NCBI RefSeq assembly: GCF_000017265.1
Contig: NC_011144.1
Span: 558,001 to 622,000 of the forward strand
DNA length: 64,000 bases
Source of the DNA: Phenylobacterium zucineum HLK1
GTDB lineage: Bacteria > Pseudomonadota > Alphaproteobacteria > Caulobacterales > Caulobacteraceae
Reading direction: 5' to 3'
Of this stretch, positions 1 to 7,413 are shown in pieces; within the stretch, counting starts at the first letter, position 1; each line of letters opens with the position of its first letter. A program made the position numbers and the translations under genes. Under the pieces are notes generated by a model that was not told where the DNA came from, made no database searches, and saw only the letters and a program-made list of their open reading frames with translations.

Positions 1-360
1 CCGTTCGGCCTTTGGTGGGTGTGGCCGGTGCTGTGGCTGGCGCCCCAGGCCACCTGGCTGCCGATGGTCACCCGCCTGCGCAACATCGCCGAGCACGCCC
101 TGGTGGCCAAGGACGAGCCCGATCCCCTGCGCCATGCGCGCACCACCCACGCCAACCTGATCGAGCGCGCGTTCCTGGCGCCCTACTGGGTGAACTATCA
201 CTGCGAGCACCACATGTTCATGCATGTGCCCTGCTACAACCTGCCCAGGGTCCGCCGGCTGCTGGCCCGGAAGGGCGTCACGGACCGGATGCTGTCGGCG
301 CCGGGCTACCTCGAGTTGCTGAAGCTCGCGTCCAGCCGGCCGGAGCGGGTCGCGGCCTGA
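1..360 (+). CDS. Fatty acid desaturase family protein, C-terminal part
   Basis: Only the last 119 residues lie in the window; the gene begins upstream. The piece holds the third histidine box of membrane di-iron desaturases (NYHCEHHMFMHVPCYNLP, of the HxxHH type), preceded by a hydrophobic segment (WPVLWLAPQATWLPM). Known members introduce double bonds into, or hydroxylate, membrane lipid chains using a di-iron centre bound by three His boxes. The other two boxes are out of view, so whether the substrate is an acyl lipid, a carotenoid or something else cannot be decided. It ends with TGA at 358-360, 59 bp before the next gene on the same strand. Confidence 0.8.
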   Translation, partial: PFGLWWVWPVLWLAPQATWLPMVTRLRNIAEHALVAKDEPDPLRHARTTHANLIERAFLAPYWVNYHCEHHMFMHVPCYNLPRVRRLLARKGVTDRMLSAPGYLELLKLASSRPERVAA

Positions 361-419
361 GGTTGGCGCCGGAGGTTCGGGCCGATGCCCCGGCCGCGCG
401 ATTGGGCTAGAGCATCCGG

Positions 420-1088
420 ATGATCCCGCCGCAGGCCCGCCGCGCCTTCATCCTCGAGAACACCCGGCTGCAGCGCCCGCCGCACACGCCCGAGCTGGTC
501 CTGCACCTGGCCGACGAGATCACCCCGATCTGGCGGATGACCGAGGAGGCCCTGGCCGAGATCGGCCTGCCGCCGCCGTTCTGGGCCTTCGCCTGGGCGG
601 GCGGCCAGGCCCTGGCGCGCTACGTCCTTGACCATCCCGAGGCGGTGGCCGGTAAGCGGGTGATCGACTTCGCCTCGGGCTCGGGGATCGTCGCCATCGC
701 CGCCATGAAGGCCGGAGCCGCGGACGTGCTCGCCGCCGACGTCGATCCGTTCTGCGGCGCGGCCCTGGACCTGAACGCCGAGGCCAACGGCGTCGCCTGC
801 GCCTTCACCGACGCAGACCTGCTGGACGCACCGCCCCCGGCCTGGGCGCAGGTCATCCTCGCCGGCGACATCTGCTACGAGAAGCCCCTGGCCGCCAGGG
901 TCATCGCCTGGCTGGGAGAGGCCCGGGCGAACGGCGCGACCGTGCTGATCGGCGATCCCGGCCGCAGCTACTTCCCGCGCGAAGGCCTCGACAAGCTGGC
1001 CGAATACCAGGTCCCGACCACCCGCGAGCTGGAGGACATGGAGGTCAAGAAGACCGCCGTCTGGGCCCTGCCGGAAGCGCGGCCCTAG
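420..1088 (+). CDS. Class I SAM-dependent methyltransferase (ETFB-lysine methyltransferase-like)
   Basis: The 222-residue protein has a SAM-binding motif I (DFASGSGIVAIAAMKAGA, about residues 81-98), an acidic motif II (AADVDPFCG) and a later motif with DICYEKPLAARVIAWL. This arrangement, with an N-terminal helix beginning FILENTRLQRPPHTPEL, resembles the small methyltransferases annotated as electron-transfer-flavoprotein beta lysine methyltransferase or nicotinamide N-methyltransferase-like. The fold is clear; the substrate is inferred from general resemblance only. It starts at an ATG 59 bp after the desaturase and stops at 1088, before a short gap that holds an inverted repeat. Confidence 0.75.
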   Translation: MIPPQARRAFILENTRLQRPPHTPELVLHLADEITPIWRMTEEALAEIGLPPPFWAFAWAGGQALARYVLDHPEAVAGKRVIDFASGSGIVAIAAMKAGAADVLAADVDPFCGAALDLNAEANGVACAFTDADLLDAPPPAWAQVILAGDICYEKPLAARVIAWLGEARANGATVLIGDPGRSYFPREGLDKLAEYQVPTTRELEDMEVKKTAVWALPEARP

Positions 1089-1110
1089 GCCCCTTTTTCG
1101 CCGCGCCCGC

Positions 1111-1140
1111 GTTGAACCCTGGAAAGGTTCAACTTTTCCG
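1111..1140 (+). promoter_or_regulatory. Overlapping inverted repeats before the CAP-RTX gene
   Basis: GTTGAACC (1111-1118) and GGTTCAAC (1126-1133) form a perfect 8-bp dyad with a 7-nt loop, followed by TTTT. A second hairpin, GGAAA (1121-1125) with TTTCC (1135-1139) plus flanking G-U pairs, overlaps the first, so the two cannot form together. The ATG of the CAP-RTX gene is at 1149, with its likely GAGG ribosome site at 1140-1143. It may be a terminator for the methyltransferase gene, an operator, or a folding switch; the sequence alone does not decide. Confidence 0.5.
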
Positions 1141-1148
1141 AGGTCCCG

Positions 1149-2498
1149 ATGTCCGCGCCGACCCCCTACGAGCAGTACATGCTGGAGCTGGTCAACGCCG
1201 AGCGCGCCGCGGCCGGCGTGCAGCCGCTGGCCTTCGACTTCCTGCTGAACGATTCCGCCGAGCTGCACAGCCAGTGGATGATCGCCAACGACACCTTCAG
1301 CCACACCGGCGCGGGAGGCTCCACGCCGACCGACCGCATGGTGGCGGCGGGCTACCAGCTCACCGGCTCGTGGACGACCGGCGAGAACCTCGCCTGGCAG
1401 AGCCTGCGCGGCGCGGCCGGGATCCAGGACGACGTGGCCGATCTGCACGTCGGCCTGATGAACTCCCCCGGCCACCGGGCCAACATCCTGAACGGGAACT
1501 TCCGCCAGGTCGGCATCGGCATAGAGACCGGCGAATACCAGGGCTGGCAGGGCGTATTCGCCACCCAGAACTTCGCCAAGACCGGCAGCGCCTACTTCAT
1601 CACCGGCGTCGCGTTCGACGACCTGGACGGCGACGTCTTCTACGATCCGGGCGAGGGCCTGGGCGGGATCAACGTGACGGTGACCAGCGCCGCGACGGGC
1701 CAGGCGGTGAGCGCCCTCACCTATGGCTCCGGCGGCTACGAGGTGGCGGTCGCGCCCGGGACCTACACCGTCACCTTCTCCGGCGGCGGCTTCGCCGCGT
1801 CCAGCCGCACGGTCTCGGTGGGCTCGGCCAATGTGAAGGTAGACTGGGCCGACCCGCCGCTCGGCGCAGGCGGCGGCGCGCCCACCCCCGGGAACGACGA
1901 CCTGACCGGCACGCCGCTGCACGGCGGGGCGGGAAACGACACCCTCACCGGAACCTCCGGCGAGAACTATCTGCGCGGCGACGCCGGTGACGACCGCCTG
2001 GTCGGCGGGCCGCTGTTCGACGACCTGCACGGCAACATCGGGAACGACACCGTCTACGGCGGCGCGGGCGGCGACTGGGTGGTCGGCGGCCAGGGCCACG
2101 ACCAGCTGTTCGGCGACGATGGCCACGACGCGGTGCTGGGCAACCTCGGGAACGACGTGCTGCTGGGCGGGACCGGGAACGACGTCATGCGCGGGGGCCA
2201 GGGCGACGATGCGGTGACCGGCGGCGCGGGCGACGACTGGCTGGCGGGCGACCGCGGCTCGGACACCCTGGCCGGCGCGCGCGGCGCCGACACCTTCCAC
2301 AGCTTCGCCGGGGCCGGCCTCGACCACATCCTGGACTTCAACTTCGCCGAGGGCGACCGCCTCAACCTCGTGGCCGGCTCCGGCTACAACGCCTACCAGT
2401 CGGGCGCCGACGTGATCGTCGACGTCGCGGACGGCCGGATCGTCCTGGCGGGCGTGTCCATGTCCAGCCTGGGGGAGGGCTGGATCTACCTGGGCTGA
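1149..2498 (+). CDS. CAP (SCP/PR-1) domain protein with RTX calcium-binding repeats
   Basis: This 449-residue protein has three parts. Residues about 5-150 are a CAP domain (YEQYMLELVNAERAAAG, FSHTG, GENLAW, SPGHRANILN). Residues about 155-235 resemble a SdrD/Cna-B-type beta sandwich (FDDLDGDVFYDPGEGLGGINVTV...GTYTVTFSGGGF). From about 250 to 380 come glycine-aspartate RTX nonapeptides of the GGxGxDxLxG kind (HGGAGNDTLTG, GDAGDDRLVGG, GGTGNDVMRGG), followed by a terminal beta segment. There is no N-terminal signal peptide. RTX proteins without one are typically exported by type I secretion through a C-terminal signal and fold on binding calcium outside the cell. No transporter genes are nearby. 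The 3' end overlaps the convergent YcaQ gene by 13 bp. Confidence 0.85.
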   Translation: MSAPTPYEQYMLELVNAERAAAGVQPLAFDFLLNDSAELHSQWMIANDTFSHTGAGGSTPTDRMVAAGYQLTGSWTTGENLAWQSLRGAAGIQDDVADLHVGLMNSPGHRANILNGNFRQVGIGIETGEYQGWQGVFATQNFAKTGSAYFITGVAFDDLDGDVFYDPGEGLGGINVTVTSAATGQAVSALTYGSGGYEVAVAPGTYTVTFSGGGFAASSRTVSVGSANVKVDWADPPLGAGGGAPTPGNDDLTGTPLHGGAGNDTLTGTSGENYLRGDAGDDRLVGGPLFDDLHGNIGNDTVYGGAGGDWVVGGQGHDQLFGDDGHDAVLGNLGNDVLLGGTGNDVMRGGQGDDAVTGGAGDDWLAGDRGSDTLAGARGADTFHSFAGAGLDHILDFNFAEGDRLNLVAGSGYNAYQSGADVIVDVADGRIVLAGVSMSSLGEGWIYLG

Positions 2499-3694
2499 CC
2501 GATCGCGTCCTCCAGCGCGGCGGCGAGGTCGCCGCGGCGGGCGACGCGGACGCGCCCCAGTCCCAGCCAGGCCGCCATCGTCCCCAGCTCCTCGGCGAGC
2601 CGCGCGGCCGTCCGGTCCGAGGCCCAGGGCTCGGCGTGGCTGGCCTGGACGATCAGCTCGCCCGCCTTGCGGTCGGCCTTCAGGTCGACCCGGGCCGTGA
2701 TCGCATCGCCCTCCAGGAACGGCAGGACATAGTAGCCGTGGGTGCGCTTCTCGGCCGGGGTGTAGATCTCGAGCCGCACCTTCACCCCGAACATCCGCTC
2801 GGTCCGGTCGCGGAACCAGATCAGATTGTCGAAGGGGGAGAGGAGGGCGTGGGCCTGCACCTTCCGCGGCCGCCGCGCGGCCGGGTCGAGATAGGCCTGT
2901 TCGCGCCAGCCCTTCACCGTCACCGGGACGAGGTCGCCGGCCTCCACGAGGTCGGCGAGGCGGGCGCGGCTGTCCTCCACGCCCATGCGGAAATAGTCGC
3001 GCAGGTCGCGGGCCGTGGCGATTCCCATGGCTCGGGCGGCGATCCTCAGCAGCTCGCGTTGGGCCGCCTCGCGCGGCGGCGTCGGCGCCTCGCGCACCGC
3101 CTTCGGCAGCACCGTCTCGGGCAGGCCGTAGACCCGCTCGAAGGTTCCGCGCCGGGTGGCGGTGGTGAGCTCGCCCGCCCAGAAGAGGCCCTCCAGCGCC
3201 CGCTTGGCCTCGCTCCAGCCCCACCAGCCGCCCTGGCCCTTGTGGCCCATCTCCAGCTCGGAGGCCGACATCGGCCCGCGGCTGCGGATCTCGTCCAGCA
3301 CCGCATCCACGAAGTCGCGTCGCTCGCGCAGGAACCGGGCGATGCCCTTCCAGGTCCCGACGCCCTCGCGGGCGTCCGCCATGCGCCAGCGGAACAGCGG
3401 CTGGGCGCCGAGGGGCAGCAGGCTGGCCTCGTGCGCCCAGTACTCGAACAGCGCCTTCTTCCGGCCCCAGGCGATCTCCTCCAGCAGCTCGCGCGGATAG
3501 GCGCCCAGGCGCGAGAAGGCGGGCAGATAGTGGGTGCGCGAGACCACGTTGACGCTGTCGATCTGCACGACGCCCAGGCGGTCCACCAGCTTGACGAGCT
3601 GGCGGCGGCCGACCTCGCCGTCCGGGCGGGCGCCGAAGCCCTGGGCCGCCAGCGCGATGCGCCGGGCCTCGCCGGCGGTGAGCGAATCCTTCAT
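2486..3694 (-). CDS. Winged-helix DNA glycosylase of the YcaQ/AlkX (HTH_42) family
   Basis: The 402-residue product matches the YcaQ family, whose bacterial members unhook interstrand crosslinks and remove bulky alkylated bases. The family's catalytic Q-x-D motif is visible as VVQIDSVNVVSRTHYLPAFSRLG near residues 43-63. Conserved downstream pieces include FEYWAHEASLLPL and the C-terminal LSPFDNLIWFRDRTERMFG and YYVLPFLEGDAITARVDLKADRK. It is transcribed opposite to the preceding gene and overlaps its 3' end by 13 bp. The polyphosphate kinase gene lies upstream on the same strand 38 bp away, so the two could be co-transcribed. Family assignment is firm; substrate range is inferred. Confidence 0.85.
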   Translation of the reverse strand: MKDSLTAGEARRIALAAQGFGARPDGEVGRRQLVKLVDRLGVVQIDSVNVVSRTHYLPAFSRLGAYPRELLEEIAWGRKKALFEYWAHEASLLPLGAQPLFRWRMADAREGVGTWKGIARFLRERRDFVDAVLDEIRSRGPMSASELEMGHKGQGGWWGWSEAKRALEGLFWAGELTTATRRGTFERVYGLPETVLPKAVREAPTPPREAAQRELLRIAARAMGIATARDLRDYFRMGVEDSRARLADLVEAGDLVPVTVKGWREQAYLDPAARRPRKVQAHALLSPFDNLIWFRDRTERMFGVKVRLEIYTPAEKRTHGYYVLPFLEGDAITARVDLKADRKAGELIVQASHAEPWASDRTAARLAEELGTMAAWLGLGRVRVARRGDLAAALEDAIGQPR

Positions 3695-3732
3695 GCAGAC
3701 AGGCTAGCGTGCGAACGAAGCAAGAACAACGT

Positions 3733-4485
3733 TCAGCGGTTGAGCCGCGTCAGCGCCTCGGGCGTGAAGCGGAAGACCACCTCGGGATCGGGCTCGGCGA
3801 CCCCGCCGGCGATCTCCGGGGGCGCGAGCGCCTTCAGCAGCAGGCGCAGGATGTTGAGGCGCGCGGTCTTCTTGTCGTCGGTCTTCACGACGATCCACGG
3901 CGCGTGCTCGGATCCGGTGCGCGCCAGCATCTCGTCGCGGGCGGCGGAATAGGCCTCCCACTTCTCCTGGGCGACCGCGTCGAGCGGGCTGACCTTCAGC
4001 GCCTTCAGGGGGTTCGAGCGGCGGGCCTCCAGCCGCCGGGCCTGTTCCTGGCGCGAGATGTCGAGCCACAGCTTGACGATCTGGACGCCTCCGTCCGTCA
4101 GCATCCGCTCGAAGATCGGCGCGTCCTGCAGGAACACCTCCTGCTCGGCGGGCGTGGAGAAGCCCATCACGCGCTCGACCCCGGCGCGGTTGTACCAGGA
4201 GCGGTTCAGGATCACGAGCTCGCCCGCGGCCGGGAGGTGCGGGACATAGCGCTGGAAGTACCACTGGCTCTGCTCGCGGTCGGTGGGCTTGGGGAGGGCG
4301 ATGACGCGGGTGGCGCGGATCGACAGCGGCTCGACGATCCGCTTGATCGCCCCATCCTTCCCGGCGGCGTCGCGGCCCTCGAAGATCACCAGGTCCTTCT
4401 CGCCGGCGGCCATGGCGTATTGCTGGAAGCGGACGAGGGCGACCTGCAGGGCCTCGAGTTCGCGGTCGTAGTCGGACTTGGGCAT
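3733..4485 (-). CDS. ppk2: Polyphosphate kinase 2 (PPK2 family)
   Basis: PPK2 enzymes transfer phosphate between polyphosphate and nucleotides. The 250-residue protein has a Walker A at residues 37-45 (GRDAAGKDG), then SQWYFQRYVPHLPAAGE and the lid region NRSWYNRAGVERVMGF, and ends in a short C-terminal tail. Its size fits single-domain class I PPK2. I start at the ATG at 4483-4485 (MPKSDYDRELEALQ); the open frame runs further upstream but would run antisense into rsmE. The rsmE gene diverges 48 bp away. Whether it favours ADP or GDP cannot be read with confidence. Confidence 0.88.
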   Translation of the reverse strand: MPKSDYDRELEALQVALVRFQQYAMAAGEKDLVIFEGRDAAGKDGAIKRIVEPLSIRATRVIALPKPTDREQSQWYFQRYVPHLPAAGELVILNRSWYNRAGVERVMGFSTPAEQEVFLQDAPIFERMLTDGGVQIVKLWLDISRQEQARRLEARRSNPLKALKVSPLDAVAQEKWEAYSAARDEMLARTGSEHAPWIVVKTDDKKTARLNILRLLLKALAPPEIAGGVAEPDPEVVFRFTPEALTRLNR

Positions 4486-4533
4486 GGAGCTGAGCCTATG
4501 CGGGGATCGGCGGGGGAGGCTAGAACGCGCGGC

Positions 4534-5253
4534 ATGATCCGTCTGTTCGTGACGCACGACCTTTCGGCCGGCGCCGAGCTCGCCCTGGACGAGGGCCAGA
4601 GCCGGTATCTCGCCGCCGTCATGCGGGCCAAGGCCGGGGACGAGCTGCGGGTGTTCAACGGCCGCGACGGCGAGTGGCGCGCGCTGGTGGCGGCCGTCGG
4701 CAAGCGCGCGGTGACGCTGCAGGTGATCGACCCCGCCCGCCCGCAGGCCCCGGGGCCCGACCTCGACCTCGTCGTCGCGCTGGTCAAGCGCGCGCCGCTG
4801 GAGACCATCGTCGAGAAGGCGGCCGAGCTGGGCGCCCGGCGCATCCGGCCCGTGGTGACCGAGCGGACCAACGCCGACCACACCCGGGTGGAGCGCCTGC
4901 GGGCCATCGCCACCGAGGCCTCGGAACAGACCGGCCGGCTGGACGTGCCCGAGGTGACCGAGCCCGTGAAGCTGGAGCGGCTGCTCGCCGAATGGGAGCC
5001 CGGCCGGCGGCTGCTGTTCTGCGACGAGGCGGGCGACGCCCGGCCCGTGCTCGAGGCGCTGGAGGGCGCGGCCGGCCCCTGGGCCATCCTCATCGGACCC
5101 GAGGGCGGCTTCTCCCCGCGCGAGCGGGAGGCGCTGCGGGCGCTGCCCTACGCCGTCCCGGCCAGCCTGGGGCCCCGGATCCTGCGGGCCGACACGGCGG
5201 CGATCAGCGCGCTCGCGCTGTGGCAGGCCGCGGCCGGCGACTGGCGCTCTTGA
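4534..5253 (+). CDS. rsmE: 16S rRNA (uracil-1498-N3)-methyltransferase RsmE
   Basis: RsmE methylates N3 of U1498 in 16S rRNA in the assembled 30S subunit. The 239-residue protein has an N-terminal PUA-like region (RYLAAVMRAKAGDELRVFNGRDGEW) and a C-terminal SPOUT knot with the family's SAM loop IGPEGGFSPREREAL and LGPRILRADTAAISAL near the end. LVKRAPLETIVEKAAELGARRI is also typical. The start MIRLFV at 4534 is chosen because it gives the usual N-terminus. It diverges from ppk2 and is followed at 99 bp by gshA. Confidence 0.93.
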   Translation: MIRLFVTHDLSAGAELALDEGQSRYLAAVMRAKAGDELRVFNGRDGEWRALVAAVGKRAVTLQVIDPARPQAPGPDLDLVVALVKRAPLETIVEKAAELGARRIRPVVTERTNADHTRVERLRAIATEASEQTGRLDVPEVTEPVKLERLLAEWEPGRRLLFCDEAGDARPVLEALEGAAGPWAILIGPEGGFSPREREALRALPYAVPASLGPRILRADTAAISALALWQAAAGDWRS

Positions 5254-5352
5254 GCAACGGCCGAATTGCCCCCACCTAGCTGAACGGCGTAAAGATCACG
5301 GCTGCGCGGGACCTCGCCCGCCATGATCCGGGTTGGGCTGGGGAGGTTTTGG

Positions 5353-6708
5353 ATGGCCGGTGTCGCCTGCGACGATCGCCCGCTCGTGTTCGCGGACCTG
5401 GTCCGCTGGTTCGAGGCGGGCGCCAAGCCCGCCGCCGACTGGCGGGTCGGGGCCGAGCACGAGAAGTTCGTCTTCAAGCTGGGCTCGCACGAGCCGGTCC
5501 CCTACGAGCCCGGCGGCATCAAGGCGCTGCTCGACGGCCTCACCCGCTTCGGCTGGAAGCCTGTCCTCGAGGGCGAGAACGTCATCGCGCTGGAGCGCGG
5601 CATGGCCAGCGTCAGCCTCGAGCCCGGCGGCCAGTTCGAGCTGTCCGGCGCCCCGCTCGAGACCATCCACGACATCTGCGAGGAGACCGGCCAGCACCTG
5701 CAGGAGGTGAAGGTCGTGGCCGACGAGCTGGGCCTGGGCTTCCTGGGGCTGGGCTTCACCCCCACCTGGACCCGCGCGCAGGTCCCGGTGATGCCCAAGG
5801 GCCGCTACGGCATCATGCGGGCCTACATGCCCAAGGTCGGCTCCCTCGGCCTCGACATGATGTTCCGCACCTGCACGGTGCAGGCGAACCTCGACTTCGG
5901 CTCGGAAGCCGACATGGTCGCCAAGTTCCGCGCCTCGCTGGCGCTGCAGCCGATCGCCACCGCGCTGTTCGCCAACTCGCCGTTCAAGGAAGGCAAGCCG
6001 TCGGGCCTGCTCTCCACGCGCGCGAACGTGTGGACCGACACCGATCCCGACCGCACGGGGATGCTGGATTTCGTGTTCGAGGACGGCTTCGGATTCGAGA
6101 CCTACGCGAACTACGCCCTCGACGTGCCGATGTATTTCGTCAAGCGCGACGGCCGGTACATCGACGTGGCCGGCCGCTCGTTCCGCGACTTCATGGAGGG
6201 GCGGCTGCCCGAGCTGCCGGGCGAGCGGCCGACGATCAAGGACTGGGCCGACCACACCACCACCATCTTCCCCGAGGTGCGGCTGAAGCAGTACCTGGAG
6301 ATGCGCGGCGCCGACTCCGGGCCGTGGAGCCGGCTGTGCGCCCTGCCGGCCCTCTGGATGGGGATCCTCTACGACTCCGCCGCGCTCGAGGCGGCCTGGG
6401 ACCTGGCCAAGGGGTGGGCCATCGAGGACCACGAGCGCCTGCGGGCCGACGTGGCGCGCCTGGGCCTGAAGGCGCAGGTCGGCGGCCGCTCGGTGCAGGA
6501 CGTGGCCAAGGACATGCTGGCCATCGCCCGCGAGGGGCTGAAGCGCCGCAACCGCCTGTCGGGCGGCCTGGTGGACGAGAGCGGCTACCTTGCCGAGCTG
6601 GAGCAGATCGCCGACAGCGGCGTCACGCCCGCCGAGCGCCTGCTCGAACTGTACGAGACCCGCTGGAACGGCGACGCCGGCCGGGTCTTCGACGACTTCG
6701 CCTACTAG
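5353..6708 (+). CDS. gshA: Glutamate--cysteine ligase (plant/alphaproteobacterial GCS2 type)
   Basis: This enzyme makes gamma-glutamylcysteine, the first step of glutathione synthesis. The 451-residue protein carries RVGAEHEKFVFK near the N-terminus (the acidic metal/ATP site), FTPTWTRAQVPVMPKGRYGIM, and VQANLDFGSEADMV, as in the plant-like class common in alphaproteobacteria. I place the start at the ATG at 5353 because GGGGAGG sits 7 nt before it; an upstream in-frame ATG at 5323 lacks such a site. No gshB is in the window. The stop at 6708 is 9 bp from the end of the convergent DUF427 gene. Confidence 0.92.
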   Translation: MAGVACDDRPLVFADLVRWFEAGAKPAADWRVGAEHEKFVFKLGSHEPVPYEPGGIKALLDGLTRFGWKPVLEGENVIALERGMASVSLEPGGQFELSGAPLETIHDICEETGQHLQEVKVVADELGLGFLGLGFTPTWTRAQVPVMPKGRYGIMRAYMPKVGSLGLDMMFRTCTVQANLDFGSEADMVAKFRASLALQPIATALFANSPFKEGKPSGLLSTRANVWTDTDPDRTGMLDFVFEDGFGFETYANYALDVPMYFVKRDGRYIDVAGRSFRDFMEGRLPELPGERPTIKDWADHTTTIFPEVRLKQYLEMRGADSGPWSRLCALPALWMGILYDSAALEAAWDLAKGWAIEDHERLRADVARLGLKAQVGGRSVQDVAKDMLAIAREGLKRRNRLSGGLVDESGYLAELEQIADSGVTPAERLLELYETRWNGDAGRVFDDFAY

Positions 6709-6717
6709 GGCGCGCGC

Positions 6718-7227
6718 TCAGCGCAGGCCGCCGCCGGGGCCCTCCACGTTGGGCTCCCAGTGTTCGCGCTGGCTGGTCCCGGCGCCCGAGTCGGTGTGCT
6801 GGACGACCGCGTCCACGTCCTCGCGGGCGGCGTCGTCCTCCCGGTCGTGCTTCGGGTTCACCGCCGCGTCGTCGACCTCGTAGACCTCGACCCGGTCGGG
6901 ATAGAAGGCGATCCGCCCGTTGATCCGGGCCACCGCCTCGGCGGGGCTCTCGTAGCTCCAGGCGACGTCGTCCTCGACGTAGGACTCCATCCGCAGCGTG
7001 TAGTAGGTCGCATCGCCCTTGTAGGGGCAGTGCGTGACGTGATCGCTGCGCCCCATGTATTCCATCGCCACGTCGTCCCGCGGGAAGTAGACGACGGGGG
7101 CCAGGTTCGCCTCCTGCAGGATCAGGACGTCGTCGCTGTCGGCGATCACGTGGCCGGCGAAGCGCGCCCGCCAGCGGTTCCTCGCGGGCTCGACGGTGAT
7201 CGGGTGGTCCGGGCCGGGGGTCAGCAT
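6718..7227 (-). CDS. DUF427 domain-containing protein
   Basis: The 169-residue protein contains one DUF427 domain (residues about 10-110: RARFAGHVIADSDDVLILQEAN, VVYFPRDDVAMEYM, HCPYKGDATYYTL, WSYESPAEAVARINGRIAFYPDRVEV). The fold is a small beta barrel of unknown biochemical role. A charged, low-complexity tail of about 45 residues follows the domain (PKHDREDDAAREDVDAVV...), longer than the bare domain needs. The ATG at 7225-7227 has AAGGAGG 7 nt upstream on its strand. The gene diverges from the POT transporter across a 186-bp gap. Confidence 0.8.
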   Translation of the reverse strand: MLTPGPDHPITVEPARNRWRARFAGHVIADSDDVLILQEANLAPVVYFPRDDVAMEYMGRSDHVTHCPYKGDATYYTLRMESYVEDDVAWSYESPAEAVARINGRIAFYPDRVEVYEVDDAAVNPKHDREDDAAREDVDAVVQHTDSGAGTSQREHWEPNVEGPGGGLR

Positions 7228-7413
7228 GCGGGGTCCTCCTTGCAGGGGGACAACGCGGCAGGCGCGCCGGAGGCTCCGCCATCCGCTCCGAAGGCGCCGG
7301 CTTGCTTGTGCTTCCGGAGTCCGCGTGATTTTCTCCCGCCAAATCCGGCCGGCCTGGGCGCGATCGTCCAAGCCGTTGGAAGTCCATAGGGAAACCCGGG
7401 AAACCTCCCCCAC

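Noticed and set aside
1900..2280. Periodic DNA that might suggest a CRISPR or tandem repeat array
   Set aside because: The period comes from in-frame RTX nonapeptide repeats; there are no identical repeats with unique spacers.
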